Source: Diacronema lutheri (Eukaryota; Haptophyta; Pavlovophyceae; Pavlovales; Pavlovaceae). Taken from it: DNA of 64,000 nucleotides. Shown one piece after another: positions 31,689-42,254 of the stretch (position 1 is its first letter; every line of letters starts with the position of its first letter). The notes under the pieces were generated by a model. It worked only from the letters and a program-made list of their open reading frames with translations, was not told the DNA's origin and did not search any database. Position numbers and translations under genes: made by a program. The stretch spans positions 558,001-622,000 of the forward strand of contig JAGTXO010000010.1 in assembly GCA_019448385.1 (NCBI GenBank), in the 5' to 3' direction.

Positions 31689-32300
31689 TCATGCGCCCGG
31701 CCCGCACGCCGCCTTGACCGTCGTCTGCGCCCACGTGGCCACCTGCTTGGTTGCCGGATTGTCCGATTTGCGCGCCTCCCGGACGAGCGCCTTGATCGAT
31801 TCCTGCTGCAGCATGTGCGCCACCTGCGCGAGGCGGCGGCGCGGCGGGCGGCGCGGGGCGGCGGCACGGCGGGCGGCGCACGGCGGGCGGCGCGGCGATG
31901 AGCGCGCGACGCTCGGTGCCATGGTGGCGCCAAACCCTGTCGCCTCGGCTGCGACCGGAAATTGTGACAGCAGCGCAGCCATCGTGCGGCCCAAGCGCCG
32001 CCATCGTGCGGCCCAAGCGCCGCCATCGTGCGGCCCAAGCGCCGCCATCGTGCGGCCCGAGCGCCGCCATCGTGCGGCCCAAGCGCCGCCATCGTGCGGC
32101 CCAAGCGCCGCCATCGTGCGGCCCAAGCGCCACCATCGTGCGGCCCAAGCGCCGCCATCGTGCGGCCCAAGCGCCGCCATCGTGCGGTCCAAGCGCCGCC
32201 ATCGTGCGGCCCAAGCGCCGCCATCGTGCGGCCCAAGCGCCGCCATCGTGCGGCGCGCTGCCCGCGAGGTCGCCACGCGGCGCGCCGCAGCCGCGCTGGT

Positions 32301-32335
<35 letters not shown>

Positions 32336-32665
32336 GTGGGCGGGGGAAGGCGCACCTTGGGGCCGAGGGTGTGCGCGATGTCGCCCACGACTCCGACGGC
32401 GGTGCGCAGCACGGCGTCGTCGCGCTCCGTCGTGATGGAGATCGCGTGGAGGAAGTGGAAGACGGGCTCGACGAAGGGGAGGAAAAGGTCACCCCGACTG
32501 TCCTCCCTCAGACCCTGCAGGATCCCCGTGTACGCCTCGAGGACACCTTCTTGCAGCTGGTTGAGGTAGTCGAGCATGTCGTAGTTGCCCGTGTCCACCT
32601 GAGTCGCGTCGCGTTTCGCGCAAGTCGGTTGGTCGGTTGGTCGGTTGGTTGGTTTGTTTGTTTTC

Positions 32666-32702
<37 letters not shown>

Positions 32703-35700
32703 GGGGGGGGGGGGGGGGGGGGGTGGTGAGAAGGGGGCATCAGGGCGGGAGGGCGCGAGGGGCGGGCGCGTCAGGTGGAGCGCACGGCCCGAACGAGCAC
32801 CCGCGCTGTGTGCCGAGAAGGCGGGTGACAAGTGGGGAAGGAGGGGGGGGGGGGGGGGGGGGCAGGGGGGCAGGGGGGCAGGGGGGCAGGGGGGCAGGGG
32901 GGCAGGGGGGCAGGGGGGCAGGGGGGCAGGGGGGCAGGGGGGCAGGGGGGCAGGGTGGGAGGGTGGGAGGGTGGCAGGTCGCTGACCCGACGCTGCGGCG
33001 TCGCGCACGCCGCGCTGCGCGCGCGGGCCGCCAGCGCGCGCGCCTTGGTCTGCGCTGCCGCGGCGAGCATGTGCATCGACGCGGCGAGGTACTTTTCAAA
33101 GTTGCCCGAGATGGCGAGGGCAATGTCGCCGAAGATGGACAGCATGGGCGGCTTGACGTTGCGGTTTAAATTTGGGTTCTGCGCGCGGCGGGTACGGAGA
33201 GGGGAGGCGGAGGAAGGGGCGGCCGGGCAGATGGAGGTGGGGGGGATGGGGGTTGGGGGGGGAGGGGGGTAAGGGGGGGGGGGGGGTAAGTCATGCTCTG
33301 GCGCGCTGCGGAGCGCGCGTGCGCCGCGCGTGGCGGCTGGAGAGCGGACGCAGCGCGCGCGTCGGGCAGTGGGTGCAAAGGGGGGGGGGGGGGAAGGGAA
33401 GGTGGGCACGACGCGCGTCGGGCAGTGGGTGCAAGGGGGGGGGGGGGGGGTGGGGGTGCCGTGCCTGCAGGTTCTGCATGAGCAACGTGACAAGCTCGTC
33501 GCAGTAGGGGAAGATGGAGGCCTCGAGTGCGCGGCACAGGTCGCCGATCACGCCGACAGCGACGGAGCAGACCTGAAGGGGGGGGGGGGGGGGGGGGGAT
33601 TGGTTGGTTGATTTGTCAGGTTGGGCGAGAGCAGGGGGGAGGGGGGGAGGAGCGTTTGCTGCGCTCACCTGGTGCTGCTCATGGTTCTGCAAGCCGAGGA
33701 TGAGGAAGGGGCGGAAGTGCGGCATGTACCTGAGAGCTCGGGATGCAGGGCGCAGTGGGGGTTGCAAGAGGAAGCGTTTGTGAGTGCACATATCGACCCT
33801 GCTCTGCACGCCTCCTGCCCACCCCCCCCCCCTCCTGCCCCCCCCCCCTCCCCCCCCCCTTGCCCCTCTCCCCCCCCCCCCTTCCCCCCTGCCCCCCCTC
33901 CCCCCCCCCCCCTTTGCCCCTCTCCCCCCCCCCCCCCCTGCCCCCCATCCTCTCCCCCACCCAACCCATCCACCCCCCGCCCCCCCCCCCCCCCCCCTGT
34001 CCCTCCCCCCCCCTCCTTCCCCCCTCCCCCCGTTCCCCCCCGAATCAAAGCTCGCGGCCAGACGCCCAGGCGCGCTGCCGTCACGGCTGCGGCGTAACGG
34101 CGCAACCGCGTAACGGCGTAACGGCGCGTGCTCACTTTTCAAACTGGCGCGCGACGCCGTTGGCGACCGCGCCAACGGCCATCAACGCCTCCTCGTGCAC
34201 CGTCGCGTTCTTCGAGTTGAAGACCTGTTACGCGCACGCGGCGGGTGGAGAATGGGGAGGGGGGGGGGGGGGGGGGTGGGAAGCGGGAAGGGGAGGGGGC
34301 AGCGGATTGATACGGCGCGTCAAGTTGCGAGGAGGGAGCTGGGCGGGAAAGGGGAAAGGGGAAAGGGGAAAGGGGAAAGGGGAAAGGGGAAAGGGGAAAG
34401 GGGAAAGGGGAAAGGGGAAAGGGGAAAGGGGAAAGGGGAAAGGGGAAAGGGGAAAGGGGAAAGGGGAAAGGGGAAAGGGGAAAGGGGAAGGAAGCGCGCG
34501 AGGCGACGCAGGGCTGGAGGGAAGGGGGGAGGCGGGGAGGGAGAAGGGATTGGGGAAGGAAAAGGGAAAGGGGAAGGGAAAGGGGGGGGGGGTGGAGTAG
34601 GAACGCGCTGGGAGACGGGCGGCGGGACAAAAGGCGGCGCCCCCTTTTCAAACGAGGCGAGGGCGCCCACCTCGAGGAAGAGCTGCATCAGCCGGTCGGC
34701 AAAGGCGACCACCTCCGAGCCGAGCTTCTGCACGACGACCTGCAGCGTGCCGCACAGCAAGCCCTGCAGCTCGTTCTGCTCCTCCCTGTCGTCCGCCGAG
34801 ACGATCTGCATCGAGAAGGTGCGCTCGAGCTTGTCGCACAGGTACGGTACGATCTCTCGCAAATTGGCCATCGTGTCCGTCGCCGACTGCGAGAGCACCG
34901 TGTTGAGCGCCTCGAAGGACGACGAGCGCAAGTTGTTCTCCGCCGAGTCCGCCCGCTCCGTCGTCTGGATCAACGAGCGAACCTGCGCGCGCATGGCGCA
35001 CGCGGCGCGTCGGGCGGCGGGAGCGGCGGGGGCGGCGGTGGGGGCGGCGCGGGCGGGGGCGGGGGCCGGGGGCGGCGGTGGGGGCGGCGCGGGCGGGGAT
35101 TGGCCGCGCGCGGCGGCGGGGGCTGCGCAGCTGCGGGGTTGCGGGTGCTCGCGACCCTCCCCCCCCGGACCACCAACCGGACCGCCAACCGGACCGCCAA
35201 CCGGACCGCCACCCGGACCGCCACACGCCCCCCCGGACCGCCACACCCCCCCTCCCCCGGACCGCCAGCCGGACTGACCATCTCGAGGAAGTATGGCGAG
35301 AGCTGCGACGACTGCGCGCCCTCCGCGACCTCAAGGCTCTCGGCGAGGTTGTGGATCGCCCAGCACACGTTGCACGCGACACGCGGCTCGTCGCGCAGCG
35401 CCTCGAGAAGCACGCCACCCGGCTTAAGCAGCTCGTGCGTGTACGTCGTGTGCATGCCCGGCGCAATGGTGCTGAGGGTGCCGGCGTGCAGGTCGCACAC
35501 GCGGCCGATCGTCCACGCCGCCGTGTCACGCACTTGCACGGACGTGTCACGCATCAATGTGACGATCACCGGCACGGCCTGCGTGACAAGCGGCTCGAGC
35601 ACCGCTTTGGACGGGCCCTCGAGCACCGAGCCAAATGCGAGAAGCGATGCCTCGCGGAACCGCCATTCTGCGCGCGTGGCGGAGCGGCGCGGTCGCGGTG

Positions 35701-36273
35701 GGGGCGTGCGCCGCGTGCGACATCGCACGCCGCGCGGGGCACGAGGCGGCGGGGGCGGGAAAGGGGTAAGGGGTAAAGGGGGGGGGGGGGATTGGAGTGG
35801 GTGAGAAGCGGAGAGGGAGAAGGGGGGCTCACGTGCGCAGGGCGGCGCGTGGAAGGGCGCGCGAGGGTCGCCCGCGCCGCGCGTCGCGCGCGTCGCGATG
35901 GCGGCGTAGTGCGGCAGCGCGCACCCGTTGATTGGATGTTCGTCTGGACAAACTCCATCACGTGCTGCACGACGCTGTCCTTGACCGCCATCGCGACGAG
36001 CGCAAGGCACGTGCCCGCGGCCATGGCCACGTTCCACGCGTCCTCCTCCTGGTCCTCCTCCTGCTTTGTGAGTGTGTGGAGCAGCAGCGGCACGAGGTAC
36101 GGCATCGCGCCCTTGACGAAGTGGTGCGAGAGCGCGTCGGGCGACTCGCCCGTGTCGCGCGCCTCCTCCTCCTCCTCCTGCAGCTGGATCTCCTCGTCGC
36201 TCACCTGCCGGGGCCAAGGGGGAAGGGGGAAAGGGGGGGAAGGGGGGTGGGGAGGGAGGAAGGGAAACACACG

Positions 36274-36331
<58 letters not shown>

Positions 36332-38500
36332 GGCCGACATCGCCGTCACATCGATATGTCCGCAACCGCGGGCGTGCACGGGCTGCGGCCGAAGCGAACG
36401 CCGGGGCGTGCCGAGCCCGCGAGGCTCGGACACTCGGACAGGCTATCCGACAATCCCTCCGCCGCCCGCCTCGTCGTCGCCCGGCGCCGCGCGCCGCGCG
36501 CAACGCAGTGCGAGCGGGCGCGGGCAGCGCGGGCAGTGGGGGCAGCGGGGGCTCACCGTCGACCAGAACTCCACGGCCTGCTGCGCCACCTCATCGCGTC
36601 CGGTCTTGATCTCCTCAAAGGTGAGCTGGAAGAGCGCCTGCATGTACGCTGAGAGGTGGTGGTAGTAAAGGGTCGCAATCTTGACGATGCACTCGTACGC
36701 GGCGATCCGGACCGTATGCGACTCGGCGACGCACCCCTCGCACACCGTCTGCATGATATAATCACGCTCCGTCGCGTTGTCAAAGTTGGACTTGACCGAC
36801 TCGAGCGCGTTGTTGAGCGCGACGGTCGCGGCCCGGCGCACGTCGTTGTTCGGCTCCTCCTTGCGCATGCCCTGCACGACCGCGGTCAGGATCTGGTTCG
36901 ACTTGACGGTCAACACCTCGGGCTCCTGCGCGCACCGCCGGCGTCACGGCGCGACGCCGGCGGCGTGCGGCGCGCGGCGCCGGCGCGGACGAAGCACGCA
37001 GTGAGAATCCGTCACTGCGCTTTAAACCTCGGCGGGGGCTCAGGGCGAGCGGGCAGCGTGCTCCCGGTGTGCACCTCGGCCGGCACGGGCGCGGGCTGCA
37101 CGCGCGCGGCGCACAATTTCCTCGCAGATGTAGCCGAGGGTCTCGAGCGCGGCCTGCTTGAGGAGGTCGGACGGGCTGTTCGTCACGTTTGCCGTCAACG
37201 CATCGATCAGGTCAGTCCACTGCCCACGTGGCAGCTCGATCGCAGCGACCTTGGCAACGACCTGCGCGGCGGCTTGCCGCGCCTGCACGGCCGTGCTCGC
37301 GAGCGCCGACGTCACCTGCGCGCGCGAGAGCGAGCCCGACGCGGCGCGGGCAGCGCGCACGCGCGCATCACGTGACGTTGCATGCACGGCGTGACGTTGC
37401 CGTGACGTTGCCGTGACGTTGCCGTGGGGCACACGTCACGCGCGCGGCCCCACGGCGTGCGGTCGCCTGCGGCCACGGCAGAGAGACGTTGCGTGACGTT
37501 GCGTGCCGTGCACGTGCCGTGCGCGCGGGCGGCGCGCGCGGGCGCACGCGCGCGGGCGCTGCGAGCAGGCATGCGCGTGCGCGTTGACGCCGTGCACTGA
37601 CGCGCGGCGCAATGCGCGCGAAAGTGCCCCGCGCATGGCGGCAGAGCTTCGCAGGGGGGCTGGGCTTTTTTCGTGGCGCTGGCTGGTAGCGGCGGGCTGG
37701 CGCCGGTTGCGGTGACGCGTGCACGCGGCAGCAGGGGGCGGCAGAACGGGCAGGCAGCACACGCGTGCGCGCCGCGCGCAGCGCTGGCGCTCGCTCGGGC
37801 CGCGCGACCGCGTGCGGCAGACGGCAGGCCGCGCACGCACGCCCTCGGCGACAGGCGGCGGGCGCGCGCCACGCCGTGGTGACAGCCGGTGGCCGTGCCA
37901 CGCCGCCGAGCACACGCTCGCATGACCGGCTGGCGTGCACGAGAGCTCGCGCCGGCCGCGCGGCTAAGGCGTGGGGCCCCGCGTAGGAGATGCGAGCCAC
38001 GCACCGCAACCTTGATCTGCTGCTTCATCGCCAAGTCCATCTCGAGCCAGGCCTGCGTGAGCTCGTCCTGCTTGCTCGCAACCTGCGCGGCACGCGGCGA
38101 GCAGAGGCAGCAGCCCACGCTCAGACATGCGCCGCGCGCCGCGCGCGGCGCACGCACGCACGCCTCTCGAACCGCCGCCGGCGCGCCGCGCACCTTCGAG
38201 TCGAGGCAGTTCTTCACAATGATGCCGGCGAGGCGGCGGCCCTCGGGCGGCTTCTCCTCGTTGGCGAGCTCCGCTGACAGCGTCACGAGGCAGCCACCCT
38301 GCGCACCGCGCGCGCATACGGGCGCGCGGCGTCAGCGGCGCGACGCAACGTGGCTACGTTCCGCACGCACGCTCGCGCCGCGTGCCGCCGTGGCTGCGGA
38401 CCAGGTTGTTCTGCTTAGCCTGCTCGATCATCGCCTCCGCATGCTGGCGCGTCGCCGCATCCGCGCTCTGCGCGTTTGCGAGGATCTGCGTGATGTCCAT
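31689..38500 (-). CDS. KPNB1: Importin subunit beta-1 (karyopherin beta 1)
   Basis: Fourteen exons reconstruct an 865-residue protein (human: 876). Minus-strand exons: 38402-38500, 38194-38298, 38011-38082, 37115-37315, 36557-36925, 35925-36204, 35279-35667, 34671-34982, 34136-34224, 33669-33729, 33465-33572, 33044-33178, 32356-32598, 31689-31823. All phases agree. It starts [20 protein letters not shown]. Diagnostic HEAT-repeat segments include [64 protein letters not shown] and [20 protein letters not shown]. An acidic EEEEEA stretch lies where other importin-betas have the acidic loop. Family knowledge: it binds importin-alpha/NLS cargo and RanGTP and carries proteins through nuclear pores. 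Eleven introns are GT-AG; two (after 33465 and after 33044) use GC donors. Introns hold homopolymers and minisatellites. Confidence 0.96.
31973..32257. repeat. 22-bp minisatellite, about 13 copies, in the last importin-beta intron
   Basis: Unit GCGGCCCAAGCGCCGCCATC plus GT, repeated about 13 times with one or two substitutions. It lies within the last intron (31824-32355). The long frames through it are an artefact of a unit that lacks stops. Confidence 0.95.
32303..32331. repeat. G homopolymer (about 29)
   Basis: A G run on the + strand (C on the sense strand) about 25 nt into the last importin-beta intron. Confidence 0.9.
32669..32724. repeat. (GA)n followed by a G run
   Basis: About 15 GA units (32669-32699), then a G run (32702-32724), inside the importin-beta intron between exons 12 and 13. 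Confidence 0.95.
32847..32957. repeat. G run and 8-bp repeat CAGGGGGG, about 11 copies
   Basis: A homopurine-rich tandem array in the same importin-beta intron as the GA repeat. The opposite strand is pyrimidine-rich, matching the sense strand of the intron. Confidence 0.9.
33824..34045. repeat. C-rich simple-sequence region
   Basis: Runs of C broken by T, TT and TG fill most of the intron between exons 9 and 10 of importin-beta. Here the sense strand is G-rich, unlike most other introns of the gene. Confidence 0.9.
34345..34489. repeat. 7-bp repeat GGGGAAA, about 20 copies
   Basis: A near-perfect 7-bp array within the intron between exons 8 and 9 of importin-beta. The sense strand reads TTTCCCC. 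It resembles telomere repeats in style, but it is internal and intronic. Confidence 0.95.
36280..36327. repeat. (AC)n microsatellite
   Basis: About 24 AC units in the intron between exons 5 and 6 of importin-beta. Confidence 0.95.
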
Positions 38501-38570
38501 CGCGAGCGGACGTCTGCCTCGCGGAGCGCAGCCGCGGGGCTGTTAGGGGCTCCGCGCGTGGTGCGCCACG
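38501..38570. promoter_or_regulatory. 70-bp bidirectional promoter region
   Basis: The complete space between the divergent ATGs of importin-beta (38500) and the acetyltransferase-gluconokinase (38571). GC-rich; no TATA box is seen. Confidence 0.5.
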
Positions 38571-39842
38571 ATGGAGGTGCGGTTTGAAGGCAGGATGGCG
38601 GACGCCTGCCTCGTGGACGTCGCGCCGTGCGTCGAGGGAGACATCCCGACGCTCATCGCGTTTGAGGAGCAGATGGCGCGCGAGCTCGGGTGCCCGGCGG
38701 ACGACCCGCGCGGCGCGTACGACGCCGAATGGTTCGCCGCGTGCTGCCGCGGCGCCTTCGTGCGCGACAATGGGCACGCATGCCCGGCGAGGACGCACGT
38801 CGCGCGGCAAGGGGCTCGCGTCGTCGGAGGCATCATGTGCTTTCTCGACCGCGCGCGCTTCTCGGCCGCACGCGGCGACGCGGGCGCGAAGCGCGCGCAC
38901 AAGCGCGCGCGCGCCGTTGTGCAGCCGTTCCTTGAGCTCTTCTGGTTGTACGTCACGCCGGCGGCGCGCAAGGCGCGCGTGGGCGCCGCTCTGCTCGCCG
39001 CCGCGCTTTCCGACGCGCGCCGTACGTGGGCGGACATTGAGCGCGTGCGGCTGCATTGCATCACGACGAACGCGACCGGCTTTGCCTTCTGGACGCGCAT
39101 GGGCTTCGCCGCCGGGCGCCAGCTCAAGGACTATCCCGTCGACGGGATGTGCGCGTGGCGTATGGAGCGGCCGATCGGCGAGCAGAGCGTCAACGGCGCG
39201 CGCAGCGGCGCGATCGATGCGCGCGCGCCCGCATCGGCGGCACCTGCGGCCAGCTCGTCGGCCACCGCGCCGCACGCGCGTGACGCGCTGCCGCGGACAA
39301 TCGTCGTGTGCGGCCCGACGGGCTGCGGCAAGTCGACGATTAGCGCTGCGCTCGCACGCAGGCTTCAGCGCGAGTACCTGGACGCCGACGACTGGCACCC
39401 GGAGTCGAACCTGGCCAAGATGGGCCGCGGCGAGCCGCTGACCGACGCCGACCGCGCGCCTTGGCTCGCGCGCTGCGCCGCCGAGCTTGCACGCCGCGCG
39501 GCGGCGCCTGGCCCCGGAACGGTGCTCGCGTGCTCCGCGCTGCGCGCGCAGTATCGGGCCGCACTGCGCGCCCCGCTTCGAGCCAAGGCGGACCTCGGCT
39601 TCGTCCTGCTCATGCCGAGCAAGTCGGTCGTTGTCGAGCGCGTCGCCGCGCGCCGATCTATGGACGCGCACTTCATGCCACCGTCGCTCGTCAAGTCGCA
39701 GTTCGCGCTGCTCGAGCCGTTCACCGAGGCGGACGACCCGTGCCTCACGCTCGCGCCGAGCGCGCAAGCCTCATCGGAGGACATTGTTGACGCGGTGCTC
39801 GCGCGCTGGGCAGACGGGCGCAGCGCGAAGCAAGCTGTCTGA
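38571..39842 (+). CDS. GNAT acetyltransferase fused to gluconokinase
   Basis: 423 residues, no intron, ATG at 38571. Residues ~1-200 form a GNAT domain. LFWLYVTPAARKARVGAALL is the acetyl-CoA-binding motif (R-x-x-x-VGAAL), and the ITTNATGFAFWTRMGFAAGR segment is the typical C-terminal strand-helix (N-x-x-x-x-FW-x-x-x-GF). Residues ~245-420 are a gluconokinase: P-loop VCGPTGCGKSTI, YLDADDWHPESNLAKMGRGE, PLTDADRAPWL, ACSALRAQYR and MPPSLVKSQFALLE. All are hallmark GntK motifs, including the D-x-D-x-x-HP box. Predicted reactions: ATP phosphorylation of D-gluconate to 6-phosphogluconate, and transfer of an acetyl group to an unknown amine. The fusion is uninterrupted, with an Ala/Ser-rich linker near residues 210-235. 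I do not know this architecture from elsewhere. Confidence 0.88.
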   Translation: MEVRFEGRMADACLVDVAPCVEGDIPTLIAFEEQMARELGCPADDPRGAYDAEWFAACCRGAFVRDNGHACPARTHVARQGARVVGGIMCFLDRARFSAARGDAGAKRAHKRARAVVQPFLELFWLYVTPAARKARVGAALLAAALSDARRTWADIERVRLHCITTNATGFAFWTRMGFAAGRQLKDYPVDGMCAWRMERPIGEQSVNGARSGAIDARAPASAAPAASSSATAPHARDALPRTIVVCGPTGCGKSTISAALARRLQREYLDADDWHPESNLAKMGRGEPLTDADRAPWLARCAAELARRAAAPGPGTVLACSALRAQYRAALRAPLRAKADLGFVLLMPSKSVVVERVAARRSMDAHFMPPSLVKSQFALLEPFTEADDPCLTLAPSAQASSEDIVDAVLARWADGRSAKQAV

Positions 39843-40194
39843 CCGCTTGCGGGTGGGGGGAGTGCCACCTGTTTTTTTGCCAAAGTTGGTCCGCAGAGCT
39901 ACGTGTCACTCACTTGGCTTCATCCCCTTCGTTGCATCACTCATTGTCGTCCGCAAGCACCGCACGACGTGTCCTCGGCGCGCGCTCGTGCGCCTGCCGG
40001 GGGGCTGCTGCGGGCATGCCGCAAAGCGCCGCAGCGGCGCGCGCGCCCGGCTGGCGTCACCGTCACGAGACTGACGTCAAGGTGACAGCAGGCCCTCCAG
40101 GGCTGCGCCGCAAGCCCTGCCCCGCCGCTCGCACTTATGTGTGTCGCGGCGCTTGTGCTTCAGCTTGTCCGGGACGCCCGGCCTCTCGCGGCGC
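39843..40194. other. Intergenic, between convergent genes
   Basis: 352 bp. A minus-strand frame continues through 40077-40190 (RERPGVPDKLKHKRRDTHKC) and could be an alternative last exon of the next gene. Otherwise nothing is recognised. Confidence 0.4.
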
Positions 40195-41334
40195 TCAGAG
40201 CAGCTCGCCGCCCGGCGCGTCGTGCGCGCCGCGCAACCGGCGCCGGCGAGCAAGCACGTAGGCAGCCTGCAACCATGCGCGCGACGTGGGTGATGGGAGC
40301 GGAGGGTCGCGCGGCAAGCTCGTGAAGCTGCGCGCGAAGCGGCTGCACCCCGTGCGCTCGTCCAGGTCCAGCTGCGCGCCGGCGGCCCAAAAAAAAAGCC
40401 CCCCCTGAGCCCCACGCACAGAAAGCGTACCACGCGTGCGGGACGAACATCCCTCGGACCCGCAACGCGGAAATGCACGCACCATCGCAATCGAGCTGCC
40501 GACCACGCCGCCGCCAACGAGCAGCGCCGTCGAGCTTGCGCTCGCGCGACTCGCGCCCATGTCGTTCGAGAGCAGCGCGTCGTCCACGGAGCGGAGGAGC
40601 GCAGCCTCGCACTCGCACATCTTGGCCATGCTCTTTTGCGCCGCCTTGACGTTTGCGAGCATGGCGTCGTAGTCGCTCCGCTTGGCGGCGACCGCCGCCT
40701 GCAGGTCGGCGTGCGCGCGCACCGAGTCGGCCAACTTTGCGTTCGCCTTGCTCAGCTGAGCGAGCTGCGACTCCTCGCCGCGCAGCTTGGTCTCGAGCTC
40801 CTTGGCGTGCTGCTCGGCGTGCTTGGCGTGCTCGGTGATCACGTGCTCCTTCTCCTTCCAGTGCTCCTCCGCGGCGTGTAGCCGCTTGGTCGCCGCGTCG
40901 CGCGACACCGTGCCGCCCTTCTCCATCTCCCCAAGCCGCCGGCCCTTGGACGTCGCCGGCTTAGGCGTCGGCTTGGGCGTCGGCTTGGGCGTCGGCTTGG
41001 CCTGCATCGTGGGCTTGCAGCCTTCGTCGCATGATTCGTCGCAGCCGCTCTTGCAGCCTGTCCACGAGCCGTCCGCCTTTTTCCGCGAGCAGTGCCCATC
41101 GCAGCTCGAGTCGCACGACTTGGTGCACACCGTGCTCGACTTCTCCAGCGACTCAGCCGATACGACCTCGCCCAGGGTGAGCTGCTTCTCGATGCTGGCG
41201 TCGACGAGGTGGCCGTAGGCGCTCTCGAGGTCGATGAGTCGCTCCTCACTTACCGCGCACGAGCACGCGCGCCTCGGCGCCGCCGCGCGGCCCGCGGCGA
41301 TGCCGAGGCTCGCGGCCAACAGGAAGGCCCGCAT
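40195..41334 (-). CDS. Secreted or membrane Cys-rich coiled-coil protein, unknown function
   Basis: Starts at ATG 41334 with a signal-peptide-like MRAFLLAASLGIAAGRAAA. A Cys-rich block of about 45 residues follows: CTKSCDSSCDGHC and CKSGCDESCDEGC, two copies of a C-x3-C-x3-C-x3-C pattern. Then come a PTPKPTPKPTPKP spacer, a charged coiled coil of roughly 130 residues (AEEHWKEKEHVITEHAKHAE onward) and a hydrophobic segment ALLVGGGVVGSSIAM that could anchor it in a membrane. A likely GT-AG intron of 111 bp (40372-40482) is a multiple of three, so the frame also reads through it; the C-terminus is therefore uncertain. No family recognised. The layout suggests an extracellular or endomembrane structural protein. 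Confidence 0.6.
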   Translation of the reverse strand: MRAFLLAASLGIAAGRAAAPRRACSCAVSEERLIDLESAYGHLVDASIEKQLTLGEVVSAESLEKSSTVCTKSCDSSCDGHCSRKKADGSWTGCKSGCDESCDEGCKPTMQAKPTPKPTPKPTPKPATSKGRRLGEMEKGGTVSRDAATKRLHAAEEHWKEKEHVITEHAKHAEQHAKELETKLRGEESQLAQLSKANAKLADSVRAHADLQAAVAAKRSDYDAMLANVKAAQKSMAKMCECEAALLRSVDDALLSNDMGASRASASSTALLVGGGVVGSSIAMVRAFPRCGSEGCSSRTRGTLSVRGAQGGLFFWAAGAQLDLDERTGCSRFARSFTSLPRDPPLPSPTSRAWLQAAYVLARRRRLRGAHDAPGGELL

Positions 41335-41670
41335 CCACGACTCGAAAGTTGAGAGCTCCGCTTTCCTCCGCCAACGGATGTCGGGGCGACAAGACGCTTG
41401 GGATGGATGGCGTGGGAACCAGATTTGAAACTCAGTGTGGATACGAGTGGAAGACGAGCGGCATCGGACTCCTCGCAGGCGGACGGACCCCTCGGGCGAG
41501 GAGAGCGCCAAACTCGCACTCTTGCCAGGCAAACGCGTGCCCCATGCGGCAGCACCGGCGGCAAGGGCAAGCGCTGGCCGAGCAAGTGCAACGCTCCGCC
41601 GGCACAGGGGTCGGGACAGGAAGTGCGTGCCGACACTCGCCCGCGCATCTCGCGCAGCGTACCTCACGAC
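41335..41670. promoter_or_regulatory. Upstream region of the Cys-rich protein gene
   Basis: 336 bp between the start at 41334 and the stop of the next minus-strand gene at 41671. It probably holds the promoter of the former. It has somewhat lower GC near 41400-41450 (AACCAGATTTGAAACTCAG). No gene is seen. Confidence 0.35.
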
Positions 41671-42198
41671 TCACACTGGCATGTCGTCCAGGTCCGGATC
41701 GCCCGCCCGCAGCCCAGCGCCCCGTTCCTGTGAAGCGTCCTTTGCGACGAGCATCTGCTCGATCTCGGCACGCTCGATGCACGCGGAGATGTCGAGCTGG
41801 CGGCGCGTCGCCTCCGCCTTGACCTCGGCGATCGACCACGCGACGACAATCTCCTTTGGCAACGCGCGGCGCGTGATCCGCATCCACCACAACCACGCTG
41901 CCATCCATGCCGCCGCGAGCCTCTGGCCATGCGTGGTGCTCAAGAACCGGCGGCGCGCGTCAAGAAAGCGAGCGCATAGCTTCACGCGCGTGCGGTGCGC
42001 CTTGACGCGGATGGCGAAAAGGAGTGGCGAGCGCGCATACTCGCGCTCTTCGGCGAGCGCGGCCTGGTTGTCCCCGTACGTGATGGCGACGTGCTGCACC
42101 ATCGCAGAAAGCGGGACGATGAGACGCGCGACGCGAACATGTGGGTCACACCATTGTCGGCAAGCTGTGGGGGCACCTCGACGAACGTTACGAACCAT
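41671..42198 (-). CDS. Small protein of unknown function
   Basis: 175 residues from ATG 42198; an inner ATG at 42102 is possible. The middle is rich in Trp, Ala and Arg (RLAAAWMAAWLWWMRITRRA). The C-terminal part AWSIAEVKAEATRRQLDI with SACIERAEIEQMLVAKD resembles the small SAP-like/ARMET-type helical motif (x-x-ELK-x-x-x-x-x-x-G-x-x-x-x-CxEKxEL), a weak likeness. Support for coding comes from the tight head-to-head spacing with the methyltransferase start (56 bp) and from the ordered, non-low-complexity sequence. A competing minus-strand frame with plausible sequence (RWFVTFVEVPPQLADNGV) overlaps the first exon region, so the N-terminus may be spliced differently. Confidence 0.45.
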   Translation of the reverse strand: MVRNVRRGAPTACRQWCDPHVRVARLIVPLSAMVQHVAITYGDNQAALAEEREYARSPLLFAIRVKAHRTRVKLCARFLDARRRFLSTTHGQRLAAAWMAAWLWWMRITRRALPKEIVVAWSIAEVKAEATRRQLDISACIERAEIEQMLVAKDASQERGAGLRAGDPDLDDMPV

Positions 42199-42254
42199 CG
42201 ATCGCGCAAGGCGCGCGCGAAAGCGAGTGTGAGCTTGCGATCGCTCGGCGCAAG
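42199..42254. promoter_or_regulatory. 56-bp gap between divergent starts
   Basis: The space between ATG 42198 (minus) and ATG 42255 (plus). No clear box is seen; the spacing matches other head-to-head pairs here. Confidence 0.35.

Noticed and set aside
31973-32257. Possible CRISPR-like array
   Set aside because: Units are 22 bp and directly abut with no spacers; it is an intronic minisatellite in a eukaryotic gene.
31520-32985. Frames rich in [14 protein letters not shown] repeats as a repeat protein
   Set aside because: They run through a spliced-out minisatellite in the last importin-beta intron.
34345-34489. Possible interstitial telomere repeat (GGGGAAA)
   Set aside because: It is confined to an importin-beta intron among other simple repeats and is not flanked by telomere-type sequence.
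37368-38009. Extra gene in the 695-bp importin-beta intron between exons 3 and 4
   Set aside because: Frames there are short, mutually overlapping and compositionally random; the splice joint around them restores importin-beta exactly.
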